From: Paraphaeosphaeria minitans
Taxonomy: Eukaryota; Ascomycota; Dothideomycetes; Pleosporales; Didymosphaeriaceae
DNA length: 64,000 nt
Assembly: GCA_015832175.1 (NCBI GenBank)
Contig: WJXW01000010.1
Location: forward strand, 1,550,001 to 1,614,000
Reading direction: 5' to 3'
The stretch's first letter is position 1. Each line of letters begins with the position of its first letter. Below are positions 11,989-22,873 of this stretch, one piece after another. Position numbers and translations under genes: made by a program. The notes under the pieces are model-generated. The model made no database searches, had not been told where the DNA came from, and saw only the letters and a program-made list of their open reading frames with translations.

Positions 11989-13244
11989 GCCTCAGCGCCT
12001 GCCCCAAGAACGCAAAAAACGTAACGTGCTGGTCCAGCGGGGATGCAATGGCGTGCACTACCTACCTACCTACCTACCCATGGCGTTCGGTACAAGCGCT
12101 GGACGTGAAAGAGCGCAACACCTACCTACCTAACAGCTAGAAGGCAGGGCATCAAGTCCATCGAGTCAGATGAACCACCTACCTACCGCAAGTGCCTTCG
12201 GGCCGCCTCCGGACGTCAGGCATGTGGCTGTCCGGACCACAGCTGAAAGTGCAGCGTTCGGGACGGAATGCCAGCGCTGACGAGGATGCCCCTTCGACGC
12301 CTGTTCCTGAGAGGGGAAGGGCTCGGGATGGGTAGGTAGGTAAGTGGGTGGGTGTCGACGCCGCGGTGGAGGCATTGAGGGGTTTTTCGCTATCTCGGGC
12401 GCTCTGGTGATGCGTGCGTGCGTGCGTACTACCTCGCTCGTGCGGCATGGACGATGGGGCTTCTTTACGGTACCGATGCCTTCTGTCTGCACTGTTGTTT
12501 TTTTCTCATTGCTTTGCGAGATTTTGGGGCGGTTCAAGCTTCTGTCCAAGCCTTGTCAAGCTTCGATGGTGCGCGTGTGGACTGGGAACTAGGCGTATTG
12601 GTGGAGCGATCGTTGTGGGGTTGTGGGGCGGTAGGTACGGTAGCGTTGGCTGTACCTATTTAAGGGGTGGGATGGTGATAGTGCCTAGTGTTGAAGGGGG
12701 GAAGGTAGAGCGAGATGTTTGTAAAGGGGAATGCGGAGGATGATGCTTGACGCCTGTGACAGAAGAAAAAGATATACGAGGATTGTGGTGGAAATGTGAA
12801 TGGAAGAGGTGTTTATGTATTTGGATTCGTGATTCGGTACCTACTGTCGCACTTGACGTCGACGCGCAGGCACTCACTACTGAAGCAGCAGTGGTAGATA
12901 TACCGGATTTCGGTCTGAGCTCTGATGGATATTCTCAACTACTAACTTTCTCAGCAGGTAGGTATACCTCCCGCTCACTGAAGAGCCAATGCGAGAATCC
13001 TCAGAACCCCAAGACACGTTTGCAAATGTATCACCTCGCTTTTCCTGTCAGAACCCCCACCAGAACCCCAAGAATCCTAAGAGGTCTTTGCAAATACATC
13101 CCCTCGCTTTCCTCCGTGCCAAAAGCCCCATCAGACCCCCAAGAACCCATTCCAAAATCCATCCCCACGCTTTCCCCACCTCCCCCAAGACAATCTCCCA
13201 ATCCCCAACCATCCCATCCTCACCTAGATAGATACCGCAGCCCC

Positions 13245-13946
13245 TCAATTCCGACACTTGAAAAAGCAGCTCAGCTCCAGATCCTACAACAGTCAGCAAC
13301 CCCCTCACACAACACACAGCAAATCGCAAAACCCAAACGTACCTGCTGCCCACACCCCATCCCACCACCACCACCACCCGCCGACCACGGCCGATCGACC
13401 CGACATCCATATCGCGTCCCCACCCCATCATCGCTCTGATCCCAACGCATAACCTCGCTCACCTGCGTCGCAGGATTGACCCAATCCCAAGCAAAATGCA
13501 CCTTGTCGTCGTCGCCATCATCACCGTCGTCGTCGTTGTGGGCCCCGGGTACGCGATCCATAGCGAGTTCGCCGGCGATGAGTTCGTTGCGGGAGGTGAG
13601 CATGATGCGGAAGGGGGAGGGGGATATAGGTTGTGGGGCTGGGGGAACGGGGACTGCGGAGAGGGAGGGGGTGAGGAGGTGGGAGAGTTGGACGTAGGTT
13701 ATCTTCTTGGGGGTTGTGGTGGGGGGTTGGGGGAGGCAGTGTTGGGTGAAGTGGGCGGTGAAGGTGCAGTTGCCTGGGTTTGGGGGGTTAGCGGTGGGTG
13801 GGAGGGGTTGCTGGGGGAGGGGGGTTCTAACGGGCGTCGCGGGGGACGAGGGAGGAGTGGGTGTCGATGGAGTCGATGATTGGGCCTTGAGGTGCTGCGA
13901 TCGCTAGTGTGGCGAGCGCGAGGAGAGATGCGAGTTTGGAGAGCAT
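13245..13946 (-). CDS. Small secreted six-cysteine protein, paralog A
   Basis: Function unknown. Three exons (13946-13832, 13773-13343, 13283-13245) give 194 aa. Intron 1 (GTTAGA, GCTAAC, CCCAG) is phase 1. Intron 2 (GTACGT, GCTGAC, TTGTAG) is phase 0. The N terminus (MLSKLASLLALATLAIAAP) is a clear signal peptide. The mature part begins near the NCTFT motif. It then has a Pro-rich stretch, an Asp-rich loop, KVHFAWDW, RYGC, a Gly run with MGCG, and a C-terminal C-FFKC motif. There are six cysteines, likely three disulfides. The gene just upstream (14294-14956) has the same exon plan, the same cysteine order and matching blocks, so the two are tandem duplicates. The protein is exported and could act outside the cell, for example as an effector; that is inference. 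Confidence 0.83.
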
Positions 13947-14293
13947 CTTGCGGGCGGTTGTGGTTGTTGGAGGGTGGTCGGTTGTTTGGAGTATGGAGGC
14001 GAAAAGATGAGCTCGCGGTTCTTCTGAATGAGAATTTGAGGGGTTAAGAGAGGTTGCGCGGATATGGATAGGTTATTTACGCAGGTAAAAGAATTGACCG
14101 AAGCTTGGAAGCACGTACGTGGCTTTCGAGGTGAAGGCAGAGCAAGGCAAACGCTCTCCGACAATTCGTTTGCAAGTTTCCGGCCCCTAAGTGAATACCT
14201 AAGAACCCATCATTGCCATGAACCTTGCCGCGCCCTGCCCGATACTTGACCTCGCAGACCCAACCCAACCCAGCCCCTCGCTCGCTCGCTCGC
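13947..14293. other. Spacer between the six-cysteine paralogs
   Basis: A 347-bp stretch holding the 3' end of paralog B and the promoter and leader of paralog A, which point the same way. No other element is seen. Confidence 0.6.
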
Positions 14294-14956
14294 TCACGAC
14301 TCCGAATCAGCCACCGCATTACACTTAAACCAGCACCCCAACACCTTCTTCTGCACCCAGTCAGCCCACATTCCCGCATCCCCAATACACCAAATACTCA
14401 CCCTCCCACCCTCCGCATCCGCCCCATCACAACTCCCCCCAGACCCATCCCACCCTCTCTCCACCACACACCCATACCGCCCCTCCGCCCCCTCCCCGTC
14501 CTCGCTCCACCCCTCCGTCACCGGCCGCCCCCCCGAAGGCCCATACGTCCACCGAAACTTGACCTTTGTATTGTTCGGGCGCGCAACGTCCAGTCTGCCT
14601 GCGATGCTCTCCTGCGGGCTGTGGGCGTAGATGGAGAGGGGCGCGGCGTCGATGGCGAGGGCTTCGGTGAGGGGTGTGAGGGGGGCGCGCCAGGGGGAGA
14701 GGATGGGGGTGAGGGCGGCGGAGGTGGTGAGGGAGGGGTGGCAGGTTTCTGTGAGGAGGAGGGTGAAGGTGCAGTTTACTGGGGTGGGTGAGTGGGTGTG
14801 GGGATCGGGGTATGGATTTCACTTCGAGGCGCGAGTGAGGGGGGGGATGGATGGATGGATGTTTGACGTACGGTGGTGGGTGGTGGGAGCTTGCGAGGTA
14901 GCCGCGGCCGTGGCGGTCGTTGTCAATGAGATGATGATGGTGAAGATTGAGATCAT
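14294..14956 (-). CDS. Small secreted six-cysteine protein, paralog B
   Basis: Function unknown. Exons 14956-14872, 14778-14402 and 14350-14294 give 172 aa. Intron 1 is 93 bp and phase 1. Intron 2 is 51 bp (GTGAGT, GCTGAC, GTGCAG) and phase 0. Because intron 2 is a multiple of three and open, unspliced reading would add 17 residues; its canonical signals and the intron at the same place in paralog A argue for splicing. The signal peptide is MISIFTIIISLTTTATAAA. Blocks shared with paralog A, in order, are NCTF, a second Cys, E-x-IAG-x-L, KVKFRW (A: KVHFAW), RYGC-V, a Cys after a Gly-Ser stretch, and CWFKC (A: CFFKC). All six cysteines align. The protein differs strongly elsewhere, so the duplication is old or the pair evolves fast. 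Confidence 0.83.
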
Positions 14957-15911
14957 CTTCGGTGCAGCCGTACGAGGTTGTTGTGTCAATGTGGGCTTCT
15001 TTGTTGGCTTGGGTATCGCAGCGGTGCGGGGTTTCTTGCTACAAGCAGTACACGTCGATGGATGTCGAAAGATTGGGAGGCAGGAAGGAAGGAATGTATA
15101 CCACGCGCCGGCAGTTGAGCAACTGGTAAGAAAAAGATCTTCATCGAGTGATGCAGTCCTGCTCATGAGCACGGACGCGAAGTGAAGGTCGCACAACCTC
15201 CGGAAATGAACACTTAATTTCCTCAAGCTTCCGTGTTAGTCGTAGTCTGGGTAGGTCGAGTCGTAAAGTGTGCCTAGGCTTGTGTAGTAGTGCTTTTGAG
15301 AAAATGGTTTATCCGATCCCTACATTTTCTTTACCATCGACTTGACCCCGCGCAGGCTTGCATGCTAGTGGTGGAGGTTGTGAGGATCCATGATGTCGAT
15401 CTATCAGCGCGCAGCAGTGAACCCAGGGGCTCCAGCCAATGGAGGGTGGATGGATATGCATGCGTATCACAAAATGCCATATTTCTAATTGCGAATGCCC
15501 ATGGTAGAGGTGTACAAGTGAGCTTGTGGGACCAGGGTAGAAGCTTTCACGTGTGCTTCTCAGTAGTAGCGATAGTAAACGTAGTCCACAGTGCATTTCC
15601 AGAGTAAAGAAAAATCGTACAGATCAAAACATCTGCAACAGTAAGACAAAGATCTCGGTATACCTAGTCATCCCGCATCAAACTTGCCCTAAGGTAATAC
15701 ACCGTACTCAGACTGCTGTTCAGGTGCTGTTCAGGCGCTGCATTGTGTGCATACCACCCACCATCAACATCAGAGGCCTCGTTTCCAGGATTACCTAGCC
15801 ACCGAAATGAAACAAGTCGTCACAGAAACTAGTCCTTTTGCAACCGCGCAATGAAACTAATCGCCCTGGTTATGCGGAAGATGGATCGATCGTGGGTCGT
15901 ATCGCGAAAGA

Positions 15912-16314
15912 CGGCCATCCAAACGCAAGCTGTTCACATTGCCGGGGTAAACTTTGCCAATGCAGTGGCCCTAGAGGTAAATGTACTTGTCGGACGTGGC
16001 TACGCTGGTGACAGTAGGTGTGCTTGAGCGGCTTGCAACATGGGAAGCTGGCCAACAAAGTTAGAAACACCGATGGAGTGATGTTGCCTTTTGCTGTAGC
16101 TTCTAGCTCGTTCAGCCATCTAAAAGTAAGCTGTTCACAGTACCAGGGTAAATCCTGCTGATGCCGCGGCCCTGGAGGTAAATGTACTTGTTAGACGTAA
16201 CTACGCTGGTGACAGCAGGTATACTTGAGCGGCTTGCAATATAGGAAGCTGGCTAGCAAAATTGGAAACACCAACAGAGTGATGTTGCCTCTTGCTATGG
16301 CTTCCCGCTCAACG
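15912..16314. repeat. 201-bp tandem direct duplication
   Basis: Two head-to-tail copies of about 201 bp (15912-16112 and 16113-16314). Shared blocks in register include AAGCTGTTCACA, GGTAAATGTACTTGT, CTACGCTGGTGACAG and GAGTGATGTTGCCT. Most differences I noted are transitions. No gene is evident in it. Confidence 0.85.
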
Positions 16315-16732
16315 CTTCTTGCACCAATCTAGGCTCGTCAAAGGAGCGGTGTGGACACTTCATGACCGTCATGTTAACAGTGGAAATATTTGCGGTATCG
16401 TTCTCTTGGAAACCCTGGGAAACCTGGGCATGCGATTGAGAGACGGCGGATGCTCGATTCGATACACGGAGCTTCGTGGATTTTTTTTTCCACATCCCGT
16501 GGAACCGTGTCACCAAGAGCCAATGTATTGGAAACTGGCGGTAAACGAGGCTACAAAGGTACCCGCGCTGATGCAAAGGTCAGCGTCCGCGTTGTAGCTC
16601 CCAATCGGGCCCCGAGACCCAGCTAAGGCGATTGAGGCAAGTCTATGCGACGACGCTGCATCGTAACGGCGTTTGGAGTCAATGCAGGGTGTTTTCGCGA
16701 GCAAGGGAGAAGGAATCTATGGCGGGCACTAG

Positions 16733-16794
16733 AAGCGTGGCTGCCGTCTGGGAATACACTTCCAAGCGTGGCTGCCGTCTGGGAAGACACTTCC
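16733..16794. repeat. 31-bp tandem repeat, two units and a partial third
   Basis: Two copies of a 31-bp unit starting AAGCGTGGCTGCCGTC, differing at one base (T or G before ACACTTCC), followed by a short third start. Confidence 0.9.
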
Positions 16795-17966
16795 AAGCAT
16801 GGCGCGCATAGGCCCTGCGTTAGGTATCGGTCCGCATCCGAGCGCGGCCACGCTTGTCCATCTGGCTGCGGCTTGTGGTGTCTTGTATGCAGCGTCGATG
16901 GACAGAGACCAAGAAGTCGAAAACTGGTGCAAGGTTGGGTTTGAAAATGACCGTCACCACCCGTTGCAGGCAGCCAGGAAAACCATGCAAAAGAGGGCCA
17001 CCTTGTGGAGACCGGGATGCCGCGGTGAGAAGAGAATGCTCGGAATGCCGCGCAGGGCTGACCATCGCTCAGGTCCCCACAAGCCGCATGCCGATGGAGA
17101 AGGGAGCTCGCACTCCGAGGCCAGACCAGACAGGGCATGCGGGCAGCCACGTTTCATCTCGGGCTTCGCGCAGTACAGCGAGAGGGAGGCGTCACGGCGT
17201 CACGCTGAGGAGCGGTGAGCAGGCTCCAGCGTTGTGAGGCGTTGGGTCATGAAGCCTCGAAATGGCGCAAGCCGGACATTGACGCGACGAGTGTGGACGG
17301 GTGGCCAGACGGCCAGACGGCAGCTTTGAAGCACGTGTCAAAGGGACAGGGGCGAAGGAGTACTTTGGTGGACTGGCGTCAACGATTTGCGCAGAAACTG
17401 CTCGTCAGCTCCACCGCGAAACGGTTGCGGTGGGTCTGCGGTGTGGACATGGCGATGTTGGGATGCAAAGGATGCATGCTTAGTTGTGCCCCGAACCTGG
17501 ACCGATACACGCGCATAACGACGGAAGGCGATCCCGCTAGCTTAGCCTTTCCGGATGAGGTTCCAAGCCAAAAATAAGCAGGGTATCGTGAGATGCGCTG
17601 AGCAAGGCGCCACGGTGGTCAAGCTGTACGTATGCGAGCGGCATGACTCCATCCTACCAGCGGTAGTGGGCGAGCATCGCTGTCAGATGGGTGGAGAAGC
17701 TCGGTACGATTTGCTGCAAGCGGAGCTGGTCAATGGCCAAGGGGAGTCGGTAGGTGTGCAGAAAGGTCTGGAATGCTGGCGGGTGGAGATGCATTACAGG
17801 AAGATTCGCGATGCGTTGGTTCACAGCGAGGACTCAGGATGGCCGAGATGAGTCAGGCGAGGCTAAAGACGGGCACCATGCGGTGCTCCGCTTGATTGAC
17901 GGGACCCGTCGCTAGAAAATTTTCTACATTACCTAAACTTGGGGCGGCTTGGCGTAAAAGTCGAAG

Positions 17967-18113
17967 TGGGTGAGGTGAGGTGAGGTGGTTAAGAGGGTGA
18001 GGGTGAGGGTGAGGGTGAGGGTAAGGGTGAGGGTGAGGGTGAGAGTGAGGGTGAGAGTGAGGGTGAGGGTGAGAGTGAGGGTGAGAGTGACAGTGAGAGT
18101 GAGAAGTGAGGGT
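17967..18113. repeat. GAGGGT/GAGAGT hexamer array
   Basis: About 20 units of GAGGGT with GAGAGT and GTAAGG variants. It resembles a G-rich telomere-like array but lacks the TTAGGG unit, so it is treated as an ordinary satellite. It yields repeat-only frames (Val-Arg or Leu-Thr) on both strands. Confidence 0.85.
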
Positions 18114-18687
18114 GAGAGTGATATGGTCAAAGAAAGTGAGAGTGAAGAGAGCTCCAGAAGGGTTGACGTTGTGGTGAGTCGTGGTGAGCTCCGAGGAGAA
18201 AGCACTCGGATGGCCGCTTCCTGTTTGAGCGTGCCACAAGGCCGTGTCTCCTGAAAACTGCGGGGGACAAGTCTCGCGATGCTCGTGCCATGTATGACGA
18301 CCAATGACGGTGGAGAATGTCGCGGGTACCTAATGGGATCCCCAGGCCCAGGATCCGCAGGGCCGTCGGCGAACAAAGGCTGACGCTCACATGAGGCGGG
18401 ATTGAGCAAAGTGCAAGGCACGCAGTGTTGGCCTGCGAAGACGCAATGTTGCGTGAGTCAGCCAGCCAGCCAGCCAGCCAACACAAAAACAAGAATGCAC
18501 AAGAGAGTAATAATGCAGAAGAGAGTGAACACGCGGCTGGGAGTGAAACGAATGAAATGAGTGCCAGCTGCGAGTGAATTGAGTGAATGCACACGCAGCT
18601 GCGAAGTAGAGGTCAAGGTCAATCAAGGTGCCCGTGCGTCAAGCAGCCTCATCCCATGACCCCAAAACGACTTTGTACTACAGTCAC

Positions 18688-18767
18688 GGTGGGTGCGTAC
18701 GACACAGCACGGTGGAAATCTGTGGGCGTGTACGACACAGCACGGTGGAAATCTGTGGGCGTGTACC
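18688..18767. repeat. 33-bp tandem repeat
   Basis: Two 33-bp units ending in ACACAGCACGGTGGAAATC plus a 14-bp start of a third. The two copies differ in only a few bases at the unit start. Confidence 0.9.
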
Positions 18768-19217
18768 ACTGCCAGCAGGGATGCACCCGCTGAAAGCAGG
18801 CTAGCGTTGCTTGTGAAAAGCTTGTAGGCGGTTGCGCCATGCCATCAGACACTGCACGGGGCCACCTACCTACCCAGTCCAGTCATCCAATTTTCATCAT
18901 GTAAAAGTTCAACTGCCACATGAAAGCCTTGTTTAAAAGCCCTGCTGCCCCAAGCCTTGCCTTCGGACCTCATCGCCATGTTCTGTCCGCTTGCCCTGCT
19001 CCATCAATTGAATTCCCACAAGATCAATTCATAGCCCTCTCCTGCAGCCCTCCTCACCCCACCCCACCGCTTGGACGCCACCGAACACCATCGACACCTC
19101 CCGGAGATACCCCACACACACTTGCATCTCCTCATCGCTGCCCAGCACACCTCGACCCAGCCCTCATCCACCCCCCAGGTTGCCGAGCAGCCTTCTTGGT
19201 CGCCTAGCTCAGAAACC

Positions 19218-20579
19218 ATGCCGGGCCGTCTTCTTTCTCTCGTCCGCCCCGCGCCTGCGTCATCGCCACCCCTCGACCAGTTAAAGGCCCAGAAGAAGCA
19301 TTCCGACCTACCGCCTCTTTTCCCCCCTGTCTACTCGGTCGAGCGCCCCTCTCAGAAAAACAAATCACAAGAGTCCCTCGTCATGGAGGCTTTCAAGCGC
19401 CACGGCCTGGGCAGTCGCCAGAACTCTTTCAAGAAGAGCCCCAAGGCCAGTCCCAAAGCGGAGCCCCAGCCTGCAGCCATCCTGAACATGGTTGTCGAGT
19501 CGCCGCCCCTGGTCTTTTTCAATTCGCCCCAAGCTTCCACCGGTGCCATCATCTCTGGCCTGCTGAACATGGACGTCCACGAGCCCAATCTGACGCTCGA
19601 CAAGATGGAGATGCGTCTCCTCGCTGTCGTCACAACGAAGAAGCCCGTCCACCAGCATTGCCCGGACTGCACCTCCCAGACCACCGAGATCCACAAGTGG
19701 GAGTTTCTGCGGGGAGCCGTCCAGCTGTCTTTTGGCCAGCACTCGTTCCCTTTCAGCCATCTCATCCCTGGACACCTGCCTGCAACTACGCACGGTCAGA
19801 TCACCACGCTTGACTACTACCTGGATGCCGTCGGTACCTTGTCCAACGGTAAGAAGTTGGAGTACAAGCGCGCTCTGGACATCAAGCGCTCCATCATCCC
19901 CGGCCCCGACAAGCACTCGATCCGCATCTTCCCTCCCACCAATCTCACTGCATCGGTGAAGCTCCCTCCGGTCGTTCACCCCATTGGCGACTTTGGCGTC
20001 GAGATGCGCCTCTCCGGCATCACCCAGAACAAGGATGACTCGCAGTCGCGCTGGCGCCTCCGCAAGCTCAACTGGCGCATCGAGGAGACCCAAAAGTCCA
20101 TCTCGCCTGCCTGCCCGAAGCACGCCAACAAGGTCGGCGGAGAAGGAAAGGGCATCCTCCACGACGACACGCGCACCATCGCCAGCGACGAGGTCAAGGC
20201 CGGATGGAAGACGGACTTTGCCGAGGGCAACATCGACTGCGAGTTCCGTGCCCGATGCAACATTGCTCACAACCCCCTCTGCGACATGGACAGCCAGAGC
20301 GGAACGAGCGTGCGGCACAACCTGGTCATCGAAATGGTCGTCGCCGAAGAATGGGCTCCGCTCAAGAAGCTAAGCCAGGCCACTCCCACGGGCGCTGCTC
20401 GCGTCCTGCGGACGCAGTTCCACCTGGTGCTCACCGAGCGCTCCGGCATGGGCATCTCCTGGGACGAGGAACAGCCCCCGCTGTACGAGGACGTTCCCGC
20501 CAGCCCGCCCACGTACATTGGCGACTACGACGGCCCGCCCCTGCACGATGTGCAAGACGAGCTGCACCTCGGTCCCTGA
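19218..20579 (+). CDS. LDB19: LDB19/Art1-type arrestin-related trafficking adaptor
   Basis: Adaptor that brings the Rsp5-type ubiquitin ligase to plasma-membrane transporters so that they are ubiquitinated and endocytosed (family knowledge). It is a single exon of 453 aa; the ATG at 19218 follows a good context (GAAACC). The region from about residue 95 matches the LDB19 arrestin fold: KKPVHQHCPDC with a CxxC at 148-151, HKWEF, FPFSHLIPGHLPATTHG, LDYYL, PGPDKHSIRIFPPTN, and HPIGDFGVEMRLSG. Two PY motifs for WW-domain binding lie at the C terminus: PPLY (420-423) and PPTY (430-433). An upstream in-frame ATG at 19071 would add 49 low-complexity residues and is less likely. The protein looks intact. 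Confidence 0.93.
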   Translation: MPGRLLSLVRPAPASSPPLDQLKAQKKHSDLPPLFPPVYSVERPSQKNKSQESLVMEAFKRHGLGSRQNSFKKSPKASPKAEPQPAAILNMVVESPPLVFFNSPQASTGAIISGLLNMDVHEPNLTLDKMEMRLLAVVTTKKPVHQHCPDCTSQTTEIHKWEFLRGAVQLSFGQHSFPFSHLIPGHLPATTHGQITTLDYYLDAVGTLSNGKKLEYKRALDIKRSIIPGPDKHSIRIFPPTNLTASVKLPPVVHPIGDFGVEMRLSGITQNKDDSQSRWRLRKLNWRIEETQKSISPACPKHANKVGGEGKGILHDDTRTIASDEVKAGWKTDFAEGNIDCEFRARCNIAHNPLCDMDSQSGTSVRHNLVIEMVVAEEWAPLKKLSQATPTGAARVLRTQFHLVLTERSGMGISWDEEQPPLYEDVPASPPTYIGDYDGPPLHDVQDELHLGP

Positions 20580-21185
20580 GTCGGTACCTTGGCATCACGA
20601 ATCTCCTATGCGTCACCCAAAAAAAAAGTTTTTGATTTCACACCCGTCTTTGGTCGGAGGAGATACCCCATCTTGTTTAGCTCGAGCTGTCGAGCTGTTG
20701 TTGTTGATTACCATCACGAAAGCATCTTTGGCTCTTGCGATAGCTCTTCGCTTTATTTTTCTTTCTTTCTTACTTTCTTTCCATGTCATCTTCCACACAA
20801 GCAGGCTCCTGCCACTGTACACTAGCGCGGCGTTCAAGGGACATTTGGCTCGACGGCTCAACGCCTCGCCAACGGAAACCATCTCCATGTTTTCGCGCTG
20901 CGAATCTCATATAGTACATAGATGCGCACACACACTCACACATACATACAATAATACCCAGTGTGGCAGTTCTGACTTTGAATCCCAACCGATTTTTCTT
21001 CTCACGTGATGCATCAGAGATGTTTCCAGTGGCCGCAACGAGCAACGAGCAACGAGCAACGAGCAACGGCAAGGCAAGGCAAGGCACGCAACGCCTCGCC
21101 CTGCAGGGTTTGTCGCCGACGCGCCGCTTTGGGCATGGCGCACCCCCATCACGTCACGCCACGCCACGCCACGACGAGGTGGGAG

Positions 21186-21253
21186 GGGGAAGGAAGGCAG
21201 GAAGGAAGGCAGGAAGGCAGGAAGGCAAGAAGGAAGGAAGGAAGGAGGGAAAC
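21186..21253. repeat. GGAAGGCA/GGAAGGAA repeat
   Basis: A purine-rich array of GGAAGG units with GCA or GAA interruptions. Confidence 0.85.
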
Positions 21254-21330
21254 CTTTCCGACGCGCACTCCGAACCAGCGCTCCGACTCCGAAGGGCGAG
21301 AGTCGGAGTTTGGGGGTTCGGAATGGGGAG

Positions 21331-21445
21331 GGTCGGAGCAGGTTGGAGGTCGGAGTGGGTTAGAGGTCGGAGTGGGTTAGAGGTCGGAGTAGGTTGGAGG
21401 TCGGAGTGGGTTAGAGGTCGGAGTAGGTTGGAGGTCGGAATGGGA
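21331..21445. repeat. 17-bp minisatellite, six full units
   Basis: Six units of a 17-bp motif close to GGTCGGAGTGGGTTAGA, plus a partial seventh. Variants alternate between GGGTTAGA and AGGTTGGA, so the array may have a two-unit higher-order pattern. Confidence 0.9.
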
Positions 21446-22648
21446 GGTTTGTTGGGAGGACGGAGTTTCACGACTGTTGAACTACGGCAGCTTACTTTCG
21501 TACGTAGCTGAGGGCGTGTTTTGCGGGGGTTGGTGGAAGACGAAGTGGAAGAGTGCTTGGCTTGGTAAAAGGTGCATGTGCATGTATATGCAGGTTGTTG
21601 ACTGTTATCGTACGGTAGGTACCTGCTTCTGCTTTGCTGTGCTGGACAGGTGGACTCGGTAGACTCGGCCAACACTCGGGTTTCGATGTTAACACGCACT
21701 CACTCACACACAACGTCTGCACAATTCACAGTTCACAACTCCCCTCCTTCTCTCTCTCTCCTCTCCCTGCCCAAACAAACCAAAAAATTTAAAAATAAAA
21801 AATGGCTTTCCCACCCTACCAATCGGGCCCTCTACCCGGCGGCTACGGCTCACTACCGACATGCATGCATGCAGCTCTCTTTCTTTCCCCACTCCACTCC
21901 ACCCGCCGCGCGCCGCGCGCGTTGGTGACACATATAAATCCTACGGGTACGTGGGTAGGTACGTGGGTAGGTAGGTACCGTAGGTAGGTAGGTAGGCAGC
22001 TCTGGGGATGTGCGCAGGGGTGTGTCGGGTCTAGATTGTGGATTCTAGATTCTGGATTCTGGATTCTAGATTTCCGACTCTACCTACGTCCGGAAACAGA
22101 CGCAGACGCAGATGCAGATGCAGATGCAGATGCAAAATGGGGATAGTGGAATCATGTGATATAACGTTTGCAGGCGTGGGGGGATGGGCATGGCACGGGC
22201 GCTGTGCTGTGCTGTAGGTAGACTACTGTGCCTACTGTTAGACTAGTCTACCTGTCCGCAGCTACCTAGGGACTAGAGCGTGGGAGTGGGAGTGGGAGTG
22301 GGGATCCGCGGTGTGGGTGTCTTGCTGTTTTACGAACAGGTATCTACTTTGTGCTGGACATTGTGTTTTAGGTAGGTAGGTGGTTTGGCTTTTGGATGGC
22401 TGTTTTCTTAGATTGGTGTGGACGACTACGGTAGATATGGTAATGTGTGGTTGGATGGTTGGATGGTAGGGATCGCATGGCCTATTGGTGCATACGAAAT
22501 TCGTATGGATATAGGATGCTAATCCACGAGTGGAATTTTTGCAAAAGCTAGGGAAATGCAACTAGTCGAGGTACGGTGCGGAGAGGAACACGCCTTGCAA
22601 TCCCCGTTGCAGTCCATCCTTTCTCCTTTATGTGAATGTACCCATGCC

Positions 22649-22853
22649 CCAGTTCCAATACCAGTTCCAATACCAGTTCCAATACCAGTTCCAATACCAG
22701 TTCCAATACCAGTTCCAATACCAGTTCCAATACCAGTTCCAATACCACTTCCAATACCACTTCCAATACCACTTCCAATCCCACTTCCAATCCCACTTCC
22801 AATCCCACTTCCAATCCCAGTTCCAATCCCACTTCCAGTCCCCATTCCAGTCC
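22649..22853. repeat. 12-bp minisatellite downstream of the F-box-like gene
   Basis: About 17 units of a 12-bp motif CCAGTTCCAATA, drifting to CCACTTCCAATC toward the gene. It ends about 20 bp before the stop codon of the F-box-like gene at 22874. The unit length keeps all frames open, giving spurious Gly-Ile/Leu-Glu type reading frames. Confidence 0.92.
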
Positions 22854-22873
22854 ATCCTGCGCCTCGCCTCACC

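Larger units (their letters stand above)
10331..13244. other. Gene-free spacer rich in simple repeats
   Basis: About 2.9 kb between the GH16 gene and the six-cysteine pair, which converge on it. It holds a series of micro- and minisatellites (listed separately) and many CTAC/GTAG tetramer runs (for example 12059-12078, 12120-12131 and 12330-12342). The frame at 12747-13439 is low-complexity Pro/Ser/Thr sequence with no domain and partly antisense to the next gene's 3' end, so I do not call it. No gene is seen. Confidence 0.6.
14957..19217. other. Long gene-poor stretch with tandem duplications
   Basis: About 4.3 kb between paralog B and the LDB19 gene. Several frames of 60-175 codons exist (for example 16623-17150 minus and 17555-17851 plus). 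None has a recognisable domain, and frames overlap on both strands, so I call no gene. It contains a 201-bp tandem duplication, shorter tandem repeats and a GAGGGT-rich array, listed separately. The last 300 bp are pyrimidine-rich and should be the LDB19 promoter. Confidence 0.5.
20580..22873. other. Gene-free spacer with simple repeats
   Basis: About 2.3 kb between the LDB19 and F-box-like genes, which converge on it. It holds A/T runs just after the LDB19 stop, GAGCAAC and GGAAGG repeats (21040-21253), a 17-bp minisatellite (21331-21445), GTAG tetramer runs (about 21955-21995) and a 12-bp minisatellite (22649-22853). Frames here are repeat-encoded or short; no gene is seen. Confidence 0.6.

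Noticed and set aside
11593..12140. Frames of 80-143 codons over the TTCTGC array
   Set aside because: Open only because the repeat unit is a multiple of three; the peptides are simple repeats.
12747..13439. 230-codon plus frame
   Set aside because: Low-complexity Pro/Ser/Thr sequence without a domain, partly antisense to the well-supported six-cysteine gene.
16623..17150. 175-codon minus frame
   Set aside because: Overlaps plus frames of similar size, has no domain or signal peptide and spans the 31-bp tandem repeat.
17555..17851. 98-codon plus frame of mixed composition
   Set aside because: Looks slightly gene-like, but I see no domain, splice signals or start context to support it.
17967..18113. 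Interstitial telomere repeat
   Set aside because: The unit is GAGGGT, not the TTAGGG of filamentous fungi.
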